Shown in pieces: positions 14,247 through 23,677 of a DNA stretch of 25,394 nt (its first letter is position 1; every line of letters begins with the position of its first letter). The notes beneath the pieces were generated by a model. It did no database searches and was not told where the DNA came from. It worked only from the letters and a program-made list of their open reading frames with translations. Location of the stretch: the NCBI GenBank assembly GCA_964418595.1, contig CAYQMF010000101.1, forward strand, positions 1 through 25,394, written 5' to 3'. Position numbers and translations under genes: made by a program. This DNA is from CAYQMF01 sp964418595. Its GTDB lineage: Bacteria; Planctomycetota; UBA1135; UBA2386.

Positions 14247-16190
14247 ATGGACTTCTTCGGGGCGCAGCACCAGGCCAGGCGCAAGACCGGCTGGCTCGTC
14301 GGTCTGTTCATGCTCGCGGTCGTGGGCATCATCCTGACCGTCTACGTGACGCTCGTGCTGGTCCTGCAGGCCGCCGACACGGGCATCGAACTCTGGGAGC
14401 CGACCCTGTTCGCACTCATCGCCGGCGGAACCCTGCTCATCGTCACCTGCGGCGGCCTGCTCCGCCGCCTGCAACTGCGCGCCGGCGGCCCGGCGGTGGC
14501 ACAGATGCTGGGCGGCCGGCGCGTCCAGCCGTCGACGACCGATCATCACGAGAAGGTCCTGCACAACGTCGTCGAGGAGATGGCGATCGCGTCGGGCGTC
14601 CCCATCCCGCAGGTCTACGTGATGGACGGCGAGCAGGGCATCAACGCCTTCGCGGCCGGCAACGGCACGGGCGACGCAGTGGTCGCGGTCACCCGCGGCA
14701 CGCTCGAGCTGTTGTCGCGCGACGAACTGCAAGGGGTCGTCGGCCACGAGTTCAGCCACATCCTCAACGCCGACATGCGCCTCAACATGCGCCTGATGGC
14801 GACGCTGTTCGGCATCACCTGCATCGCCACGGCCGGCTACATCGTCATGCGCACGGCCGGGCGCGGCTCGTCGGGCGGCTCCAAGAAGGGCGGCGGTGCG
14901 GCGCAGATCTTCGTGATCGGGCTCGTGCTGTACCTGGTGGGGTCGCTGGGACGTTTCTTCGCCAGCATGATCAAGGCATCGGTCTCGCGGCAGCGCGAGT
15001 TCCTCGCGGATGCCGCGGCGGTGCAGTTCACGCGCAACCCGCGCGGGATCGCCGGCGCGCTGCACAAGATCGGCGGCGGCGCGGAGTCGAGCCGCGTCCA
15101 GCACGCGCAGGCCTCCGAGGCGGCGCACATGTTCTTCTCGGAGGCGTTGTCGCGGAAGTTCTCCGGCTGGTTCGCGACCCACCCACCGATCGCGACGCGG
15201 ATCGCAGCCATCGAGCCGTTGTTTTCGCGCTATCCGGAGGAGAAGGCCGCCCGGCCGAGCCCCGCGGCGCCGCAGGCGCCCACCGGCAAGCGTGCCGCCG
15301 GCGGCGCGCCCGGCGGCATGGTGCTCCCCGGCGGCCTCGACCCACGCGCGATCCTTGCTCTACAGCCCGACGCGATCATGGCATCGATCGGCACCGTCGA
15401 TGATCAGCGGCTCGCCGCCGCGCAGGCGTGGCTGGCGAAGCTGCCCGAGTCGATCCGCCGCGCCACCGGCGATCCCTTCGGCGCCAGCGCCTTGGTGTAT
15501 GGCCTCCTCCTCGACCGCGACGCGGAGGTGCGCGCGCGCCAGCTCCAGTTGCTCGCCCAGAACACCGACGCATCGACGCACGCCGAGACCCTCGGGCTGG
15601 TCCCCGCCATGCTGGCCGTCCAAGTAGACAGCCGCCTCCCCCTGCTCGACCTCGCGCTGCCGGCGCTGCGCAGCATGTCGCGCGAGCAGCATGCGCGGTT
15701 CGACGCCAACGTGCGCGGCCTCATCGCCGCTGACCAGCAGGTGACCGTCTTCGAGTTCGCGCTCAGCCGGGTGTTGCGCCGGCATCTCGCGAGCGCGTTC
15801 GCGCCGCCGCGCACGCCGCGCGTGGAGCACGTGACCCTCCTGCCCGTGCTGGCCGAATGCGCCGTCGTCCTCGGCGCCTTGGCGTGGTCGGGCGGGGAGG
15901 CCGACGCGGCGGAGGCGTTCGTCGCCGGCATCGACACGCTGCCCCGCGCCCCCGGCGCCGACGCCGACGCCCCGAGGCTGCCGGCGCGCGATGCCTGCGG
16001 CGTCACGGCCGTGGAGAAGTCGCTGGAGCGCCTCGCCGTGCTCGCCCCACGCGCGAAGGCCCAGCTCATGCGCGCGGCGGCGACCGTGGTGGCCCACGAC
16101 GGCAAGACCGGGATCGGCGAGTTCGAACTGCTGCGCGCGCTCGCCGACAGCATCGACGTGCCCGTGCCGCCGCTGGCGCTGAGTGCGTGA
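14247..16190 (+). CDS. M48 family membrane metalloprotease (HtpX-like) with a long C-terminal extension
   Basis: ATG 14247 gives 647 residues; TTG 14229 is in frame but would place a short odd tail before the first helix. Helices are seen near 14-42, 52-73, 185-205 and 221-243. The zinc site is H167-E-F-S-H171 ('VVGHEFSHILN') with the third ligand E251 in 'REFLADAAAVQF'. Around residues 300-320 'FATHPPIATRIAAIEPLF' marks the end of the HtpX-like core. The remaining 320 residues are a cytosolic helical region; the last 45 ('RAAATVVAHDGKTGIGEFEL' and 'LRALADSIDVPVPPL') look like a TerB-like tail, as seen in several long M48 proteins. HtpX proteins degrade damaged membrane proteins; the extension may sense or tether. 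GGGGAG lies 11 nt before the start. Confidence 0.88.
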   Translation: MDFFGAQHQARRKTGWLVGLFMLAVVGIILTVYVTLVLVLQAADTGIELWEPTLFALIAGGTLLIVTCGGLLRRLQLRAGGPAVAQMLGGRRVQPSTTDHHEKVLHNVVEEMAIASGVPIPQVYVMDGEQGINAFAAGNGTGDAVVAVTRGTLELLSRDELQGVVGHEFSHILNADMRLNMRLMATLFGITCIATAGYIVMRTAGRGSSGGSKKGGGAAQIFVIGLVLYLVGSLGRFFASMIKASVSRQREFLADAAAVQFTRNPRGIAGALHKIGGGAESSRVQHAQASEAAHMFFSEALSRKFSGWFATHPPIATRIAAIEPLFSRYPEEKAARPSPAAPQAPTGKRAAGGAPGGMVLPGGLDPRAILALQPDAIMASIGTVDDQRLAAAQAWLAKLPESIRRATGDPFGASALVYGLLLDRDAEVRARQLQLLAQNTDASTHAETLGLVPAMLAVQVDSRLPLLDLALPALRSMSREQHARFDANVRGLIAADQQVTVFEFALSRVLRRHLASAFAPPRTPRVEHVTLLPVLAECAVVLGALAWSGGEADAAEAFVAGIDTLPRAPGADADAPRLPARDACGVTAVEKSLERLAVLAPRAKAQLMRAAATVVAHDGKTGIGEFELLRALADSIDVPVPPLALSA

Positions 16191-16281
16191 GCGCCCGATG
16201 CCTTGGTAACTGTTCCCGGGGACCCCGATGGACGTCGCCGCATGCGTTAGGGTCTCCCGCTCGTACCTCCCGCACGCTCGC

Positions 16282-19200
16282 ATGCGCCAACTGATCCTCC
16301 TGGCGGTCGCCACGACGTTGTGCACCGCACCCGCCGGCAACGCCGCGCCCGACGACGGCTCGCCCTTCGTCCGCAAGTACTACACCCAGGCCACGCAGCT
16401 CGCCGCCGACGGCCAGGTCGAAGCGGCGCTCGCCGCGGTCGCCCGCGCGCTCGAGCGCGACCCCAACGACCTGCCGTCGCTGCGCCTGCAGGCCGACCTC
16501 GCGCTGCGGCAGGGCGACCAGGATCTCGCGGTGCACACGCTGCACGCCTGGCTGCATCGCGCGAGGACGACGAGGCCTTCGCCCGTGCCGGCCAAGGCGA
16601 TCGGCGACGCGGAGAAGGAGCTGCTCGCCCTCGACCCCGACAGCCGCGCCTGGAGCACGCTGGCGAGCGCCTATGTGCGCGAACTGCTCGGGCTCGCCAA
16701 GGACTACGAGCGGCGCAAGGACCTGCTCGCGGCGCTGGCGGTGTACCGCCACGTGCAGCAGGTCGACGCCGAGAACGCCGCGGCGCGAGCCGCCATCGCC
16801 GACATCCGCCGGACCGGTGGCCGCGAGGTCGCCGTGGAAGACGTGTACGCCGGCGGCGGTGACCCGACCGCCGGTCTGTCGGAGACCAAGATCGCGGAGG
16901 AGGACCGCAAGCACGCCGACTGGGACACCGCCTGGACCAAGGACACCGACAACTACGGCTACCGCACCAACGCCGGGTTCCTCGTGCTCGAGACGTCCGC
17001 CATCGCGATGGAGCAGATGAACCGCTTCTACCGCCGGTTCTTCCGGTTCAAGGAGGACGGGGGGAAGACCCCCAAGATCGAGATCCGGATCTTCAAGAAC
17101 CGCGACGAGTACCTGAAGCTCGGCGCCAACCCTGCACCGTGGTCGGGCGGCCACTTCATCGGCAGCGCGGTCGAGACCTACATCGGCGGCACGACCGGCA
17201 AGGAGTCGATCCGCGACATGTACCGCACCCTCTTCCACGAGGCGGCGCACCAGTTCGTGTCGTTGGCGATCCCGTTCGTGCCCGGCTGGCTCAACGAGGC
17301 GTACGCCTCGTTCTTCGAGGGTTGCTCGATCCTCAGCAACGGCAGCGTCGACTGGAACAAGCCGGCGACGCACCGCCTGTTCCCGCTCGCGGCCCGCCTC
17401 GACCGCGGGTTCATGACCAGCGCCGACGACGGCGTGAAGGACGCGGCCGGCGAGTGGGCGGAGCCGCAGACCGCGCCGACCCTGCGCATCGTCATCGCGG
17501 GCGACTACCAGTGGGGCCCGCCGTGGTACGCGCCGACGTGGGGCGTCGTGTACTTCCTCTACAACTACCGCGACGACAAGGGTCGCGCGGTGTACCGCGA
17601 CGCGCTCCACGAGTACGCGCAGTCGTTCAAGCGCGGGCGCCCCAAGGACCCCATCGCGCACTTCGAGGAGGTCGTGCTCGCGCCGGCGACGTCGACGATC
17701 AAGACCGTCGACGAGCTGACGCCGGTCTGGCGCGCCTGGCTGCTCGAGCTGCGCGATCGCGCGACGGGCAAGTCGAAGGGCGAGGACGAACTCGTGCGCT
17801 TCGGCGATGCTGCACTCGAGCGAGGCGACAAGGAGCAGGCGCTCGCGTTCTTCGCGGAGGCGAGCGAGGGGCGCGCGCAGGATGTCGACCTGCTGGCCAA
17901 GGTCTGCCGGCTGCTCGACGAGCTGAAGCTCACGAGTCGCGCCGCGGGCGCGTTCCGCGACCTCAAGCGCGCCCTCGAGCTGCGCGGCGAGACCGACACC
18001 GAGCGCTACCGCTGGACCAGCCGGCGCCTCGTCGCGCTCGATCCGTTGCTGCGTCGCTACGGCGAGATCAAGCAGCGCCTCGCCGAAAAGGGCCTCGCCC
18101 TCGCCGGTCGCTACGAAGCGGCAGGTCTGCCGACGATGGCCCTCGACATCGCGCGGCGGATGAGCGGTGACTTCTCGGTGCCAGAGTCGCTCGAGTACTA
18201 CCGCTCGCTGGCGCAACGCACCGGCAAGACGCTCGCCCGTTGGCGCGTCGCCTACGACGAACACAGCCTCGCGGGGTGGTCGGCGGGCGAAGGCTACAGC
18301 CCGTACGGCGAGTTCCTGCGCGCCGACATCGCGGCGGAGGAGGGCGACGGACGCGGCTTCTTCACCAAGCAGCTCATGGCCGACGTGCCCTTCGAGGGTG
18401 ACTACGCGATCGAGGCGGAGATGCGCGTCGAGGAAGACGGCAAGGGTGGCTTCCAGGGCACGCTCATGGGCTTGTGCTTCGGCGTGAAGGACAGCTCCAA
18501 CTTCCACGCGGTGATGCTGCACCCCAAGGGCTTCCTCGACATCTCGACGAGTCGGGGCGGCGCGTGGCAGTTCCACGAGCACAGCGTGCAGGACGTCGGC
18601 GACCGCTGGCACCGCCTGCGCATCGACGTCGCGGATCGCACGCTCGACGTGTACCTCGACGGCTTGTACCTGCGGTCGCTGGACTTCCCCACTGCCGAGG
18701 TGGTGCGCGGCGGCTTCGGCCTCATCAGCGGCGTGGGGCGCGCGTTCTACCGGCACGTGCGCATGTTGGCGCGCGACCCCAACGACCCCTCGGCGCGGAT
18801 CGAGCGCAAGCTCGCGATGGGGCGGATCGCCAAGGATCCCAGCAAGCGGGCGACGGGTTCGTTCACCGGCTTGGCGCCCCCGGAGCTGAAGGCGCGCGCG
18901 TGGGTGCAGGGCGAACCCATCGAACTGCGAACACTCACCGGCAGGCCCGTGCTGCTCGCGTTCTGGTCGCCGGGTCAGGACAAGGTGATCCCCTGCACGC
19001 GGTACTACGCGCACCTCGCGGCCGCCGGCGAGGCGCAGGGACTCGCGCTCGTCGTGATGTGCGACGGCGGCAGCCAGGAGGCCGACGTCGCCGCGTATCT
19101 CGCGGAGCACCAGATGCCCGGCGCCCACGTCGGCATCGACGAGGGCAACGTGACGTTCGGCGCCTACCAGGTGAAGGGCATGCCGCTCGTGTTCCTCATC

Positions 19201-19323
19201 GGCCGCGACGGAGTCGTGACCTTCCAGGGCACGCCCGGGCTGAGCAAAGGAACGGGCTGGGACCCGAGCAAGGGTCCGACGTACCTCGACGACCCGTTCA
19301 AGCTGCTGCTGTCGGGTCAATAG
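16282..19323 (+). CDS. Large exported multidomain protein: TPR, gluzincin peptidase-like, LamG/DUF1080-like and thioredoxin-like domains
   Basis: ATG 16282 begins MRQLILLAVATTLCTAPAGNA, a signal peptide; the frame upstream to 16228 adds a non-signal tail. The product has 1013 residues. Order seen: helical repeats about 25-190 (TPR-like); a peptidase MA-like domain about 215-480 with H319-E-A-A-H323 and third ligand E339 in 'GWLNEAYASFFEG'; more helical repeats about 500-640; a jelly-roll region about 654-834 with 'FTKQLMADVPFEGDYAIEAEM' split by 'VPFEG', 'DRWHRLRIDV' and 'VYLDGLYL', typical of LamG/DUF1080; and a thioredoxin-like domain about 885-1005 with 'LLAFWSPGQDKVIPC' (only Cys905, no CxxC) and 'YQVKGMPLVFLIGRDG'. 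The zinc motif is intact, so a peptidase is plausible; the Trx-like part is probably non-redox. Substrate unknown. The next gene starts 37 nt on. Confidence 0.85.
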   Translation: MRQLILLAVATTLCTAPAGNAAPDDGSPFVRKYYTQATQLAADGQVEAALAAVARALERDPNDLPSLRLQADLALRQGDQDLAVHTLHAWLHRARTTRPSPVPAKAIGDAEKELLALDPDSRAWSTLASAYVRELLGLAKDYERRKDLLAALAVYRHVQQVDAENAAARAAIADIRRTGGREVAVEDVYAGGGDPTAGLSETKIAEEDRKHADWDTAWTKDTDNYGYRTNAGFLVLETSAIAMEQMNRFYRRFFRFKEDGGKTPKIEIRIFKNRDEYLKLGANPAPWSGGHFIGSAVETYIGGTTGKESIRDMYRTLFHEAAHQFVSLAIPFVPGWLNEAYASFFEGCSILSNGSVDWNKPATHRLFPLAARLDRGFMTSADDGVKDAAGEWAEPQTAPTLRIVIAGDYQWGPPWYAPTWGVVYFLYNYRDDKGRAVYRDALHEYAQSFKRGRPKDPIAHFEEVVLAPATSTIKTVDELTPVWRAWLLELRDRATGKSKGEDELVRFGDAALERGDKEQALAFFAEASEGRAQDVDLLAKVCRLLDELKLTSRAAGAFRDLKRALELRGETDTERYRWTSRRLVALDPLLRRYGEIKQRLAEKGLALAGRYEAAGLPTMALDIARRMSGDFSVPESLEYYRSLAQRTGKTLARWRVAYDEHSLAGWSAGEGYSPYGEFLRADIAAEEGDGRGFFTKQLMADVPFEGDYAIEAEMRVEEDGKGGFQGTLMGLCFGVKDSSNFHAVMLHPKGFLDISTSRGGAWQFHEHSVQDVGDRWHRLRIDVADRTLDVYLDGLYLRSLDFPTAEVVRGGFGLISGVGRAFYRHVRMLARDPNDPSARIERKLAMGRIAKDPSKRATGSFTGLAPPELKARAWVQGEPIELRTLTGRPVLLAFWSPGQDKVIPCTRYYAHLAAAGEAQGLALVVMCDGGSQEADVAAYLAEHQMPGAHVGIDEGNVTFGAYQVKGMPLVFLIGRDGVVTFQGTPGLSKGTGWDPSKGPTYLDDPFKLLLSGQ

Positions 19324-19360
19324 CTGGACTTCGCCGCAAGGCAGCGCTAGCGATGCACGC

Positions 19361-20065
19361 ATGCGCATCGCCACCTGGCTTGCCGGCTGCTTGCTCGGCT
19401 CGCTCGCCGCCCAGACCGCCACGGCACCGCAGGAGTGGATGGACGTACGGCGACGCTTCGCGATGACGCTCCCGGAGGGTTGGCGCGCGATGACTCCGGA
19501 CGAAGGGCGGTCGCTGGCGGCGAACCCGGAGCGCCGGCTTCCGCCCGAACTGGCCGAGCCGGCGCCGCCGCAGGTGCAGGTGTTCGGCAACGTGGATGCG
19601 TGGCTCGCGTCGGGCTTCGACGGCCGCGGCCTCGTCGTCGTCGAGCAAGCCGGTGAGCCCGACGTCGGGCCGGCCGGTGTGGAAGCGATCCGCGCGCACT
19701 GGCGCGCGCAGGTGGCGGAAGGGATGCCCGACTACGCGGTCGAGGCGATCGATCCCGGCACCGTGGGCGCCGACGCGCACCCCGCGATCCTGGCCCGGCT
19801 GAAGGCCACGGCCGGCGATTCGACCTGGCTGCGCTTGGACGCCTATGTGCCGACCGCCGGCGACACGCTCATCTTCGGCCTGCGCTGGCCGGCGACCGCG
19901 GCCGTCGAGGGCGCCGCCGCCTGGGCCCGGCTCACCGGCTCCCTCAAGCTCGCGCGGAAGGCGCGCGGGACCGCGGAGCTGGGCAACCGTCTCTTCTGGG
20001 CGGTCCTCGTCGGGGTGGGCATCGGCGTCGTCCTGAACCTCGTGCGGAAACGGCAACGGAAGTGA
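19361..20065 (+). CDS. Exported protein with a C-terminal membrane anchor, unknown function
   Basis: ATG 19361 begins MRIATWLAGCLLGSLAAQTA, a signal peptide. The 234-residue product carries 'DVRRRFAMTLPEGWRAMTPDEG' in two parts (RRRFAMTLPEGWR, then AMTPDEG), the 'F-x-x-x-LPEGW' start being common to small DUF1795/PsbP-like exported domains that form a beta sheet with one helix. Residues about 208-228 (LFWAVLVGVGIGVVLNLV) are a single helix followed by RKRQRK, a C-terminal anchor with a cytosolic basic tail. It lies 37 nt after the multidomain gene and may work with it at the membrane. Confidence 0.7.
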   Translation: MRIATWLAGCLLGSLAAQTATAPQEWMDVRRRFAMTLPEGWRAMTPDEGRSLAANPERRLPPELAEPAPPQVQVFGNVDAWLASGFDGRGLVVVEQAGEPDVGPAGVEAIRAHWRAQVAEGMPDYAVEAIDPGTVGADAHPAILARLKATAGDSTWLRLDAYVPTAGDTLIFGLRWPATAAVEGAAAWARLTGSLKLARKARGTAELGNRLFWAVLVGVGIGVVLNLVRKRQRK

Positions 20066-20117
20066 GGCCGGCGCGGGGTCCCTCCCTATACTCCACCGCA
20101 CACCCCCCAGCAGGGAG

Positions 20118-20138
20118 GGAGCGTCGCAGGACGCCTCC
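20118..20138 (+). other. Hairpin in the leader of the nuclease gene
   Basis: GGAGCGTC (20118-20125) pairs with GACG-C-CTCC (20130-20138), one bulged C, loop GCAG. It lies 24 nt before the GTG start at 20163. A TATACT sequence at 20087-20092 could be the -10 of a promoter for this gene, with no clear -35. Confidence 0.35.
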
Positions 20139-20162
20139 GCTGGAATCCATCCTTTCGCAGAC

Positions 20163-21665
20163 GTGTCGAAGAAGACGCTGATCACGAGCGCGCTGTTCAC
20201 GTCCGGGTTGCAGTGCGACAAGCGCCTCTACCTGGACGCCCATCGGCCGAAGCAGACCCCGGCGCCGTCCGAGTTGCAGGCCATGATGGCCGAGATCGGC
20301 ACGGAACTCGTCGGACTCGCCAGCACCGCGTTCCCCAAGGGCACCGCGGTGGAGGAGAAGACTGCGGCGGCCGCGATCGCCAAGACCGAGGAGCTGTGCC
20401 GGTCCGGCAAGCCCACCGTCGTGTTCCAGGGTCGCTTCCGCCACGCCGACGTCGACGTCTCGTGCGACATCGTGATCGCGACCGGCGACGGCACGCTCGA
20501 CCTGTTCGAGGTGAAGGCTGGCGTGAGCATCAAGCCGCGCCACGTGCTCGACCTCGCGCTGCAGGTGTGGGTGCTGGAGGCGCTGGGCTACAAGGTCCGG
20601 CGCACGAGCATCATCCACCTCAACCGCCGCTACGTACACGACGGCGGCACCAAGCTGCCGGTGCACGCGCTGTTCAAGAACGTCGACGCCACGCCGCGCG
20701 TCCGCCGCCATGTCGCGCGCATCGGCGGCATGCTCGACGGTTTCCGCGCCGCGCTCGCCACGGAGGCGACCCTCGAGCTGCCCACCGGCAACTGGTGCCG
20801 CGCGCCGCTCGCCTGCCCCTACCTCGCGCAGTGCACCGCCGAAGGCCCCGACCATCCCCTCGTGGAACTGCCGGGACTGACGCGGACGCAGGTCGCGCGC
20901 CTGCATCGCGACGCGATCACGACGCTCGCCGACGTGGACCCCGACCTCGACGGGCTCACGCCGATCCAGCGGCGCGTGCTGCAGGGCGTGCGGGGCAAAC
21001 ACCTCGCCACCGACGCCCGCCTCTACGAGGAGATGGCCGAGTGCGAGCGTCCCCTGCACTTCGTCTGGTTCGACACCCTGCTCGAGATCCAGCCCCGATA
21101 CGCCAAGACCCGTCCTTGGCAGAAGCTGCCATTCCTGTGGCATCGCCTCGAGGTGAAGGCCGACGGCTCGATCGCCCACGCGTCGTTCTGCGCCGACGGC
21201 AAGGACGACCCGCGCCAGCAGTTCGTCCACACCCTGCTCGACGCGACGATCAACGCCCACACGATCGTGTTCTTCCCCCACGACGTCGAGGACCGGCTGC
21301 GCGAGTTGCTCGAGGATCTGGCGGGCGAGGACAAGGCACGCGCGCGTGCCATCCTGAACAGCCCGTTCCTCGAATTGGAGTCCCTGCTCCGGCACGGTGC
21401 ATACCACCCCGACTTCCGCGGCGAGTTCGATCTCACCACGGTCGCCCGCGCGCTCGCGCCCGACGTGACGACCGCCGACCTGGAGATCGGCGACGCCGAC
21501 GCCGCCGGGGCGGCGGTCCGCAAGCTGGCCAACACGCGCACCCGCGCCGCGACCCGCGACAAGCTGCAGGCTGGCCTGCTGGCCTGGGCGCGGCGCCGGG
21601 CGGAGGCGATGTTCGCGGTGTGGCAACGCCTCGACGCCGAGCGCACCGTGCAGCCGAAGAGCTGA
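20163..21665 (+). CDS. Cas4/AddB-like Fe-S PD-(D/E)XK nuclease fused to a DUF2779-like (degenerate RNase H-fold) domain
   Basis: GTG 20163 gives 500 residues beginning MSKKTLITSALFTSGLQCDK. Residues about 1-230 are a PD-(D/E)XK nuclease: D113-x2-E116-V-K118 in 'TLDLFEVKAG', then 'RHVLDLALQVWVLEALGYKV' (QxxxY-like helix). Four cysteines fit the Cas4/AddB 4Fe-4S arrangement: Cys18, Cys212, Cys218 and Cys224 ('NWCRAPLACPYLAQC'). Residues about 295-500 match DUF2779, e.g. 'PRYAKTRPWQKLPFLWHRLE' and 'YHPDFRGEFDLTTVARAL'. In DUF2779 proteins, as I recall, the motif is HFIDFE; here it reads 'HFVWFD' (W302, D304), and the late Asp of the 'YCxxDTxAM' helix is absent ('WARRRAEAMFAVW'). So the nuclease half looks active and the exonuclease-like half does not. 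No cas gene is nearby; a DNA repair or defence role is inferred. Confidence 0.82.
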   Translation: MSKKTLITSALFTSGLQCDKRLYLDAHRPKQTPAPSELQAMMAEIGTELVGLASTAFPKGTAVEEKTAAAAIAKTEELCRSGKPTVVFQGRFRHADVDVSCDIVIATGDGTLDLFEVKAGVSIKPRHVLDLALQVWVLEALGYKVRRTSIIHLNRRYVHDGGTKLPVHALFKNVDATPRVRRHVARIGGMLDGFRAALATEATLELPTGNWCRAPLACPYLAQCTAEGPDHPLVELPGLTRTQVARLHRDAITTLADVDPDLDGLTPIQRRVLQGVRGKHLATDARLYEEMAECERPLHFVWFDTLLEIQPRYAKTRPWQKLPFLWHRLEVKADGSIAHASFCADGKDDPRQQFVHTLLDATINAHTIVFFPHDVEDRLRELLEDLAGEDKARARAILNSPFLELESLLRHGAYHPDFRGEFDLTTVARALAPDVTTADLEIGDADAAGAAVRKLANTRTRAATRDKLQAGLLAWARRRAEAMFAVWQRLDAERTVQPKS

Positions 21666-21696
21666 GGCGCCGGGGACCCGGAACGCGTCGCGACCC

Positions 21697-23677
21697 TCAG
21701 TTGCCGAGCAAGACCGTCACGGCATCCGAGAGCACGGCCCCGAACGCGTTGGCGCCCGGATCCAGCACCAGCGCCTGCTGGTGGAAGAGCAGACCCGCAA
21801 GATCCTTCGGCACGGCGATGCTGGCGCCGCTGCGGCCCGGTGGCACGAGGAGCGCCACGTCCGGGCTCACGCGCAGGTGGCAACCCGGCATGCCGAGCGC
21901 CGACAGATCGAGCGGCAGCGGCCCCAGCGGTGAGAACGTGTTGCTGAACCCCAGGAGCAGGAGCGCCCCTGCGGCCGGCACCGGCGTCAGGTCGACGCGG
22001 AAGTCGACGCCCGAGACCGGCGACTCCCGCGCGACGAGCGACGTCACGCCCGCGCTGCCGGCACAGCCGGCGGCGAAGCGCTCGAAGCTCCCGGAGTGGA
22101 GCAGGCCCAGCGTGACGAAGTAACCGAGGCCGATCTGCCGGAGCACGGTCCCGGGCGCGAGCACCGGCACGCGGTGCTGACTCTGCGTGTTGTCGCCCCA
22201 CACGACGACCTGACCGTCGCTGCGCCTCGCGACGCTGTGCCGCAGCCCCGCGTGCACCTCGACGTAGCTCACGCCTGGAGGAGGCGCGGGCACGTTGCTC
22301 TGCCCGTACGCGTTGTCGCCCCAGGCCACCGCGACGCCATCGTCACGCAGCGCGAGCAGGTGCAGGTTCCCCGCCGACGCCGCCACGTAGCGACGACCGG
22401 GGGGGAGGAGTGGCACGTTGTTGTAGCCATTCCACACCCGGATCGTCCCATCGCTGAGCAGCGCGGCCGTGACCATCGTGCCGGCGCTCACCGCAGTCCA
22501 CGACTGGCCGGCCGGTGGGAACACTTCGAACCGGCTCTCCCCCCAGACGACGAGCTTGCCATCGCTGCGCAAGGCCGCGGCGTGCTGGTAGCCCGTCGAG
22601 AAGTCGGTGTAGGTCATCCCGGTCGGGAGCGCGGGCACATTGAGCTGACCCGCGATGTTGTCGCCCCACCCCACGACGAGACCGTCGCTCCGCAGCGCCA
22701 TCGAGAAGAACCCCCCCGCCCCGATCTTCACGTAGCGGATGCCATTCGGCAACGGTGGCACGTCGCACTCCCGGGTCAGGTCGCAACCCCAGGAGATGAC
22801 GGTGCCGTCGCTGCGCAAGGCGACCACATGGGAGGACCCGGCGGCAACCTGCAGGTACGCTCGAGCGGGGGGCAACGGAGGCGTGTGACACTGACTGTAG
22901 TTGTTGTAGCCCCACGCGACCAACTGTCCGTCGCTGCGCAGCGCGACGGTGTGTGCGGCGCCCGCCGCGAACTTCACGTAGGTCATGCCTGGTGGTGGAG
23001 CCGGCACGTCGCACTGCCCCCACACGTTCCAGCCCCACGGGACCACACTGCCATCGCTCCGCTCCGCAATGTTGTGGTACCACCCGCACACCACACGGAG
23101 GTATCGCGTAGCGCAACGCAACGCTGAAGTCGAAGCCGGCGCGAAGTTCGACGTACGTCGTCCCCGGCGGAAGCGCAGGCACGGTCGCCTGCCCCACTTG
23201 GTCGAGACCCCAGCCCTGTGCCGCTCCATCGCTCCGCAGACCGAGGCTGTGCCGAAAGCCCGCAGCCAATTGCACGTAGCGGACCCCCGGTGCGAGCGGA
23301 GGCACATCGCTCTCGCCGAAGTTGTTCCAGCCCCAGCCGATCCCGGTTCCGTCGCGGCGCAGCGCCAAGCCGTGGTACGAGAAGATGGAAATCTTGACGT
23401 ACGGCGCTCCGGGCGCCGGTGGTGGTGTCTCGCACTCGTGGAAGTAGTTTCGACCCCACGCGGCAATGGGCTCATCGCGTCGGAGCCCGAAGGTGCTTCC
23501 GCTTCCAGCGTCAATGTCAACGAACACCTCGGCGCGAAGGCGATCATCGATCACCCGGTCTCCAAAGCCCACGAGTTGCTGCGACATGCGATCCTGTGCT
23601 ACGGCTGCCGATGCCAAGACAGCCACCGTCGCCGCGACCCGCGACAACCCCGCACACTTCCACGGCGTGCCGCTCAT
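21697..23677 (-). pseudogene. Exported RCC1-repeat (beta-propeller) protein with a frameshift inside the repeats
   Basis: ATG 23677 starts a signal peptide (LSRVAATVAVLASAAVAQ). About eleven units of roughly 41 residues follow, pattern Y-V-x5-G-x5-LRSDG-x3-WG-x-N-x2-GQ-x2-VP-LPPG, the RCC1/ATS1 type. The frame holds to 'FDFSVALR' (23111), then the repeat continues in another frame from 'RYLRVVCGWYHNIAERSDG' (23106 onward) to the stop at 21697. The join skips the part of a unit from SDG to PPG, about 26 residues, so roughly 78-80 bp are missing with a frame change. The last 120 residues are a non-repeat C-terminal module ('LPLDLSALGMPGCHLRVS', 'FHQQALVLDPGANAFGAVLS', ending 'TVLLGN'), common from memory in Planctomycetota exported proteins. 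It overlaps the upstream gene by ATGA. Either a real inactivating deletion or a repeat collapse in assembly. Confidence 0.8.

Noticed and set aside
16066..19590. 1174-residue minus-strand frame
   Set aside because: Exactly antisense to the 1013-residue exported protein, whose signal peptide, HEAAH motif and Trx-like end are clear.
20163..21665. CRISPR-associated Cas4
   Set aside because: No CRISPR repeats or other cas genes are seen, and the C-terminal half matches DUF2779 proteins, which are not Cas4.
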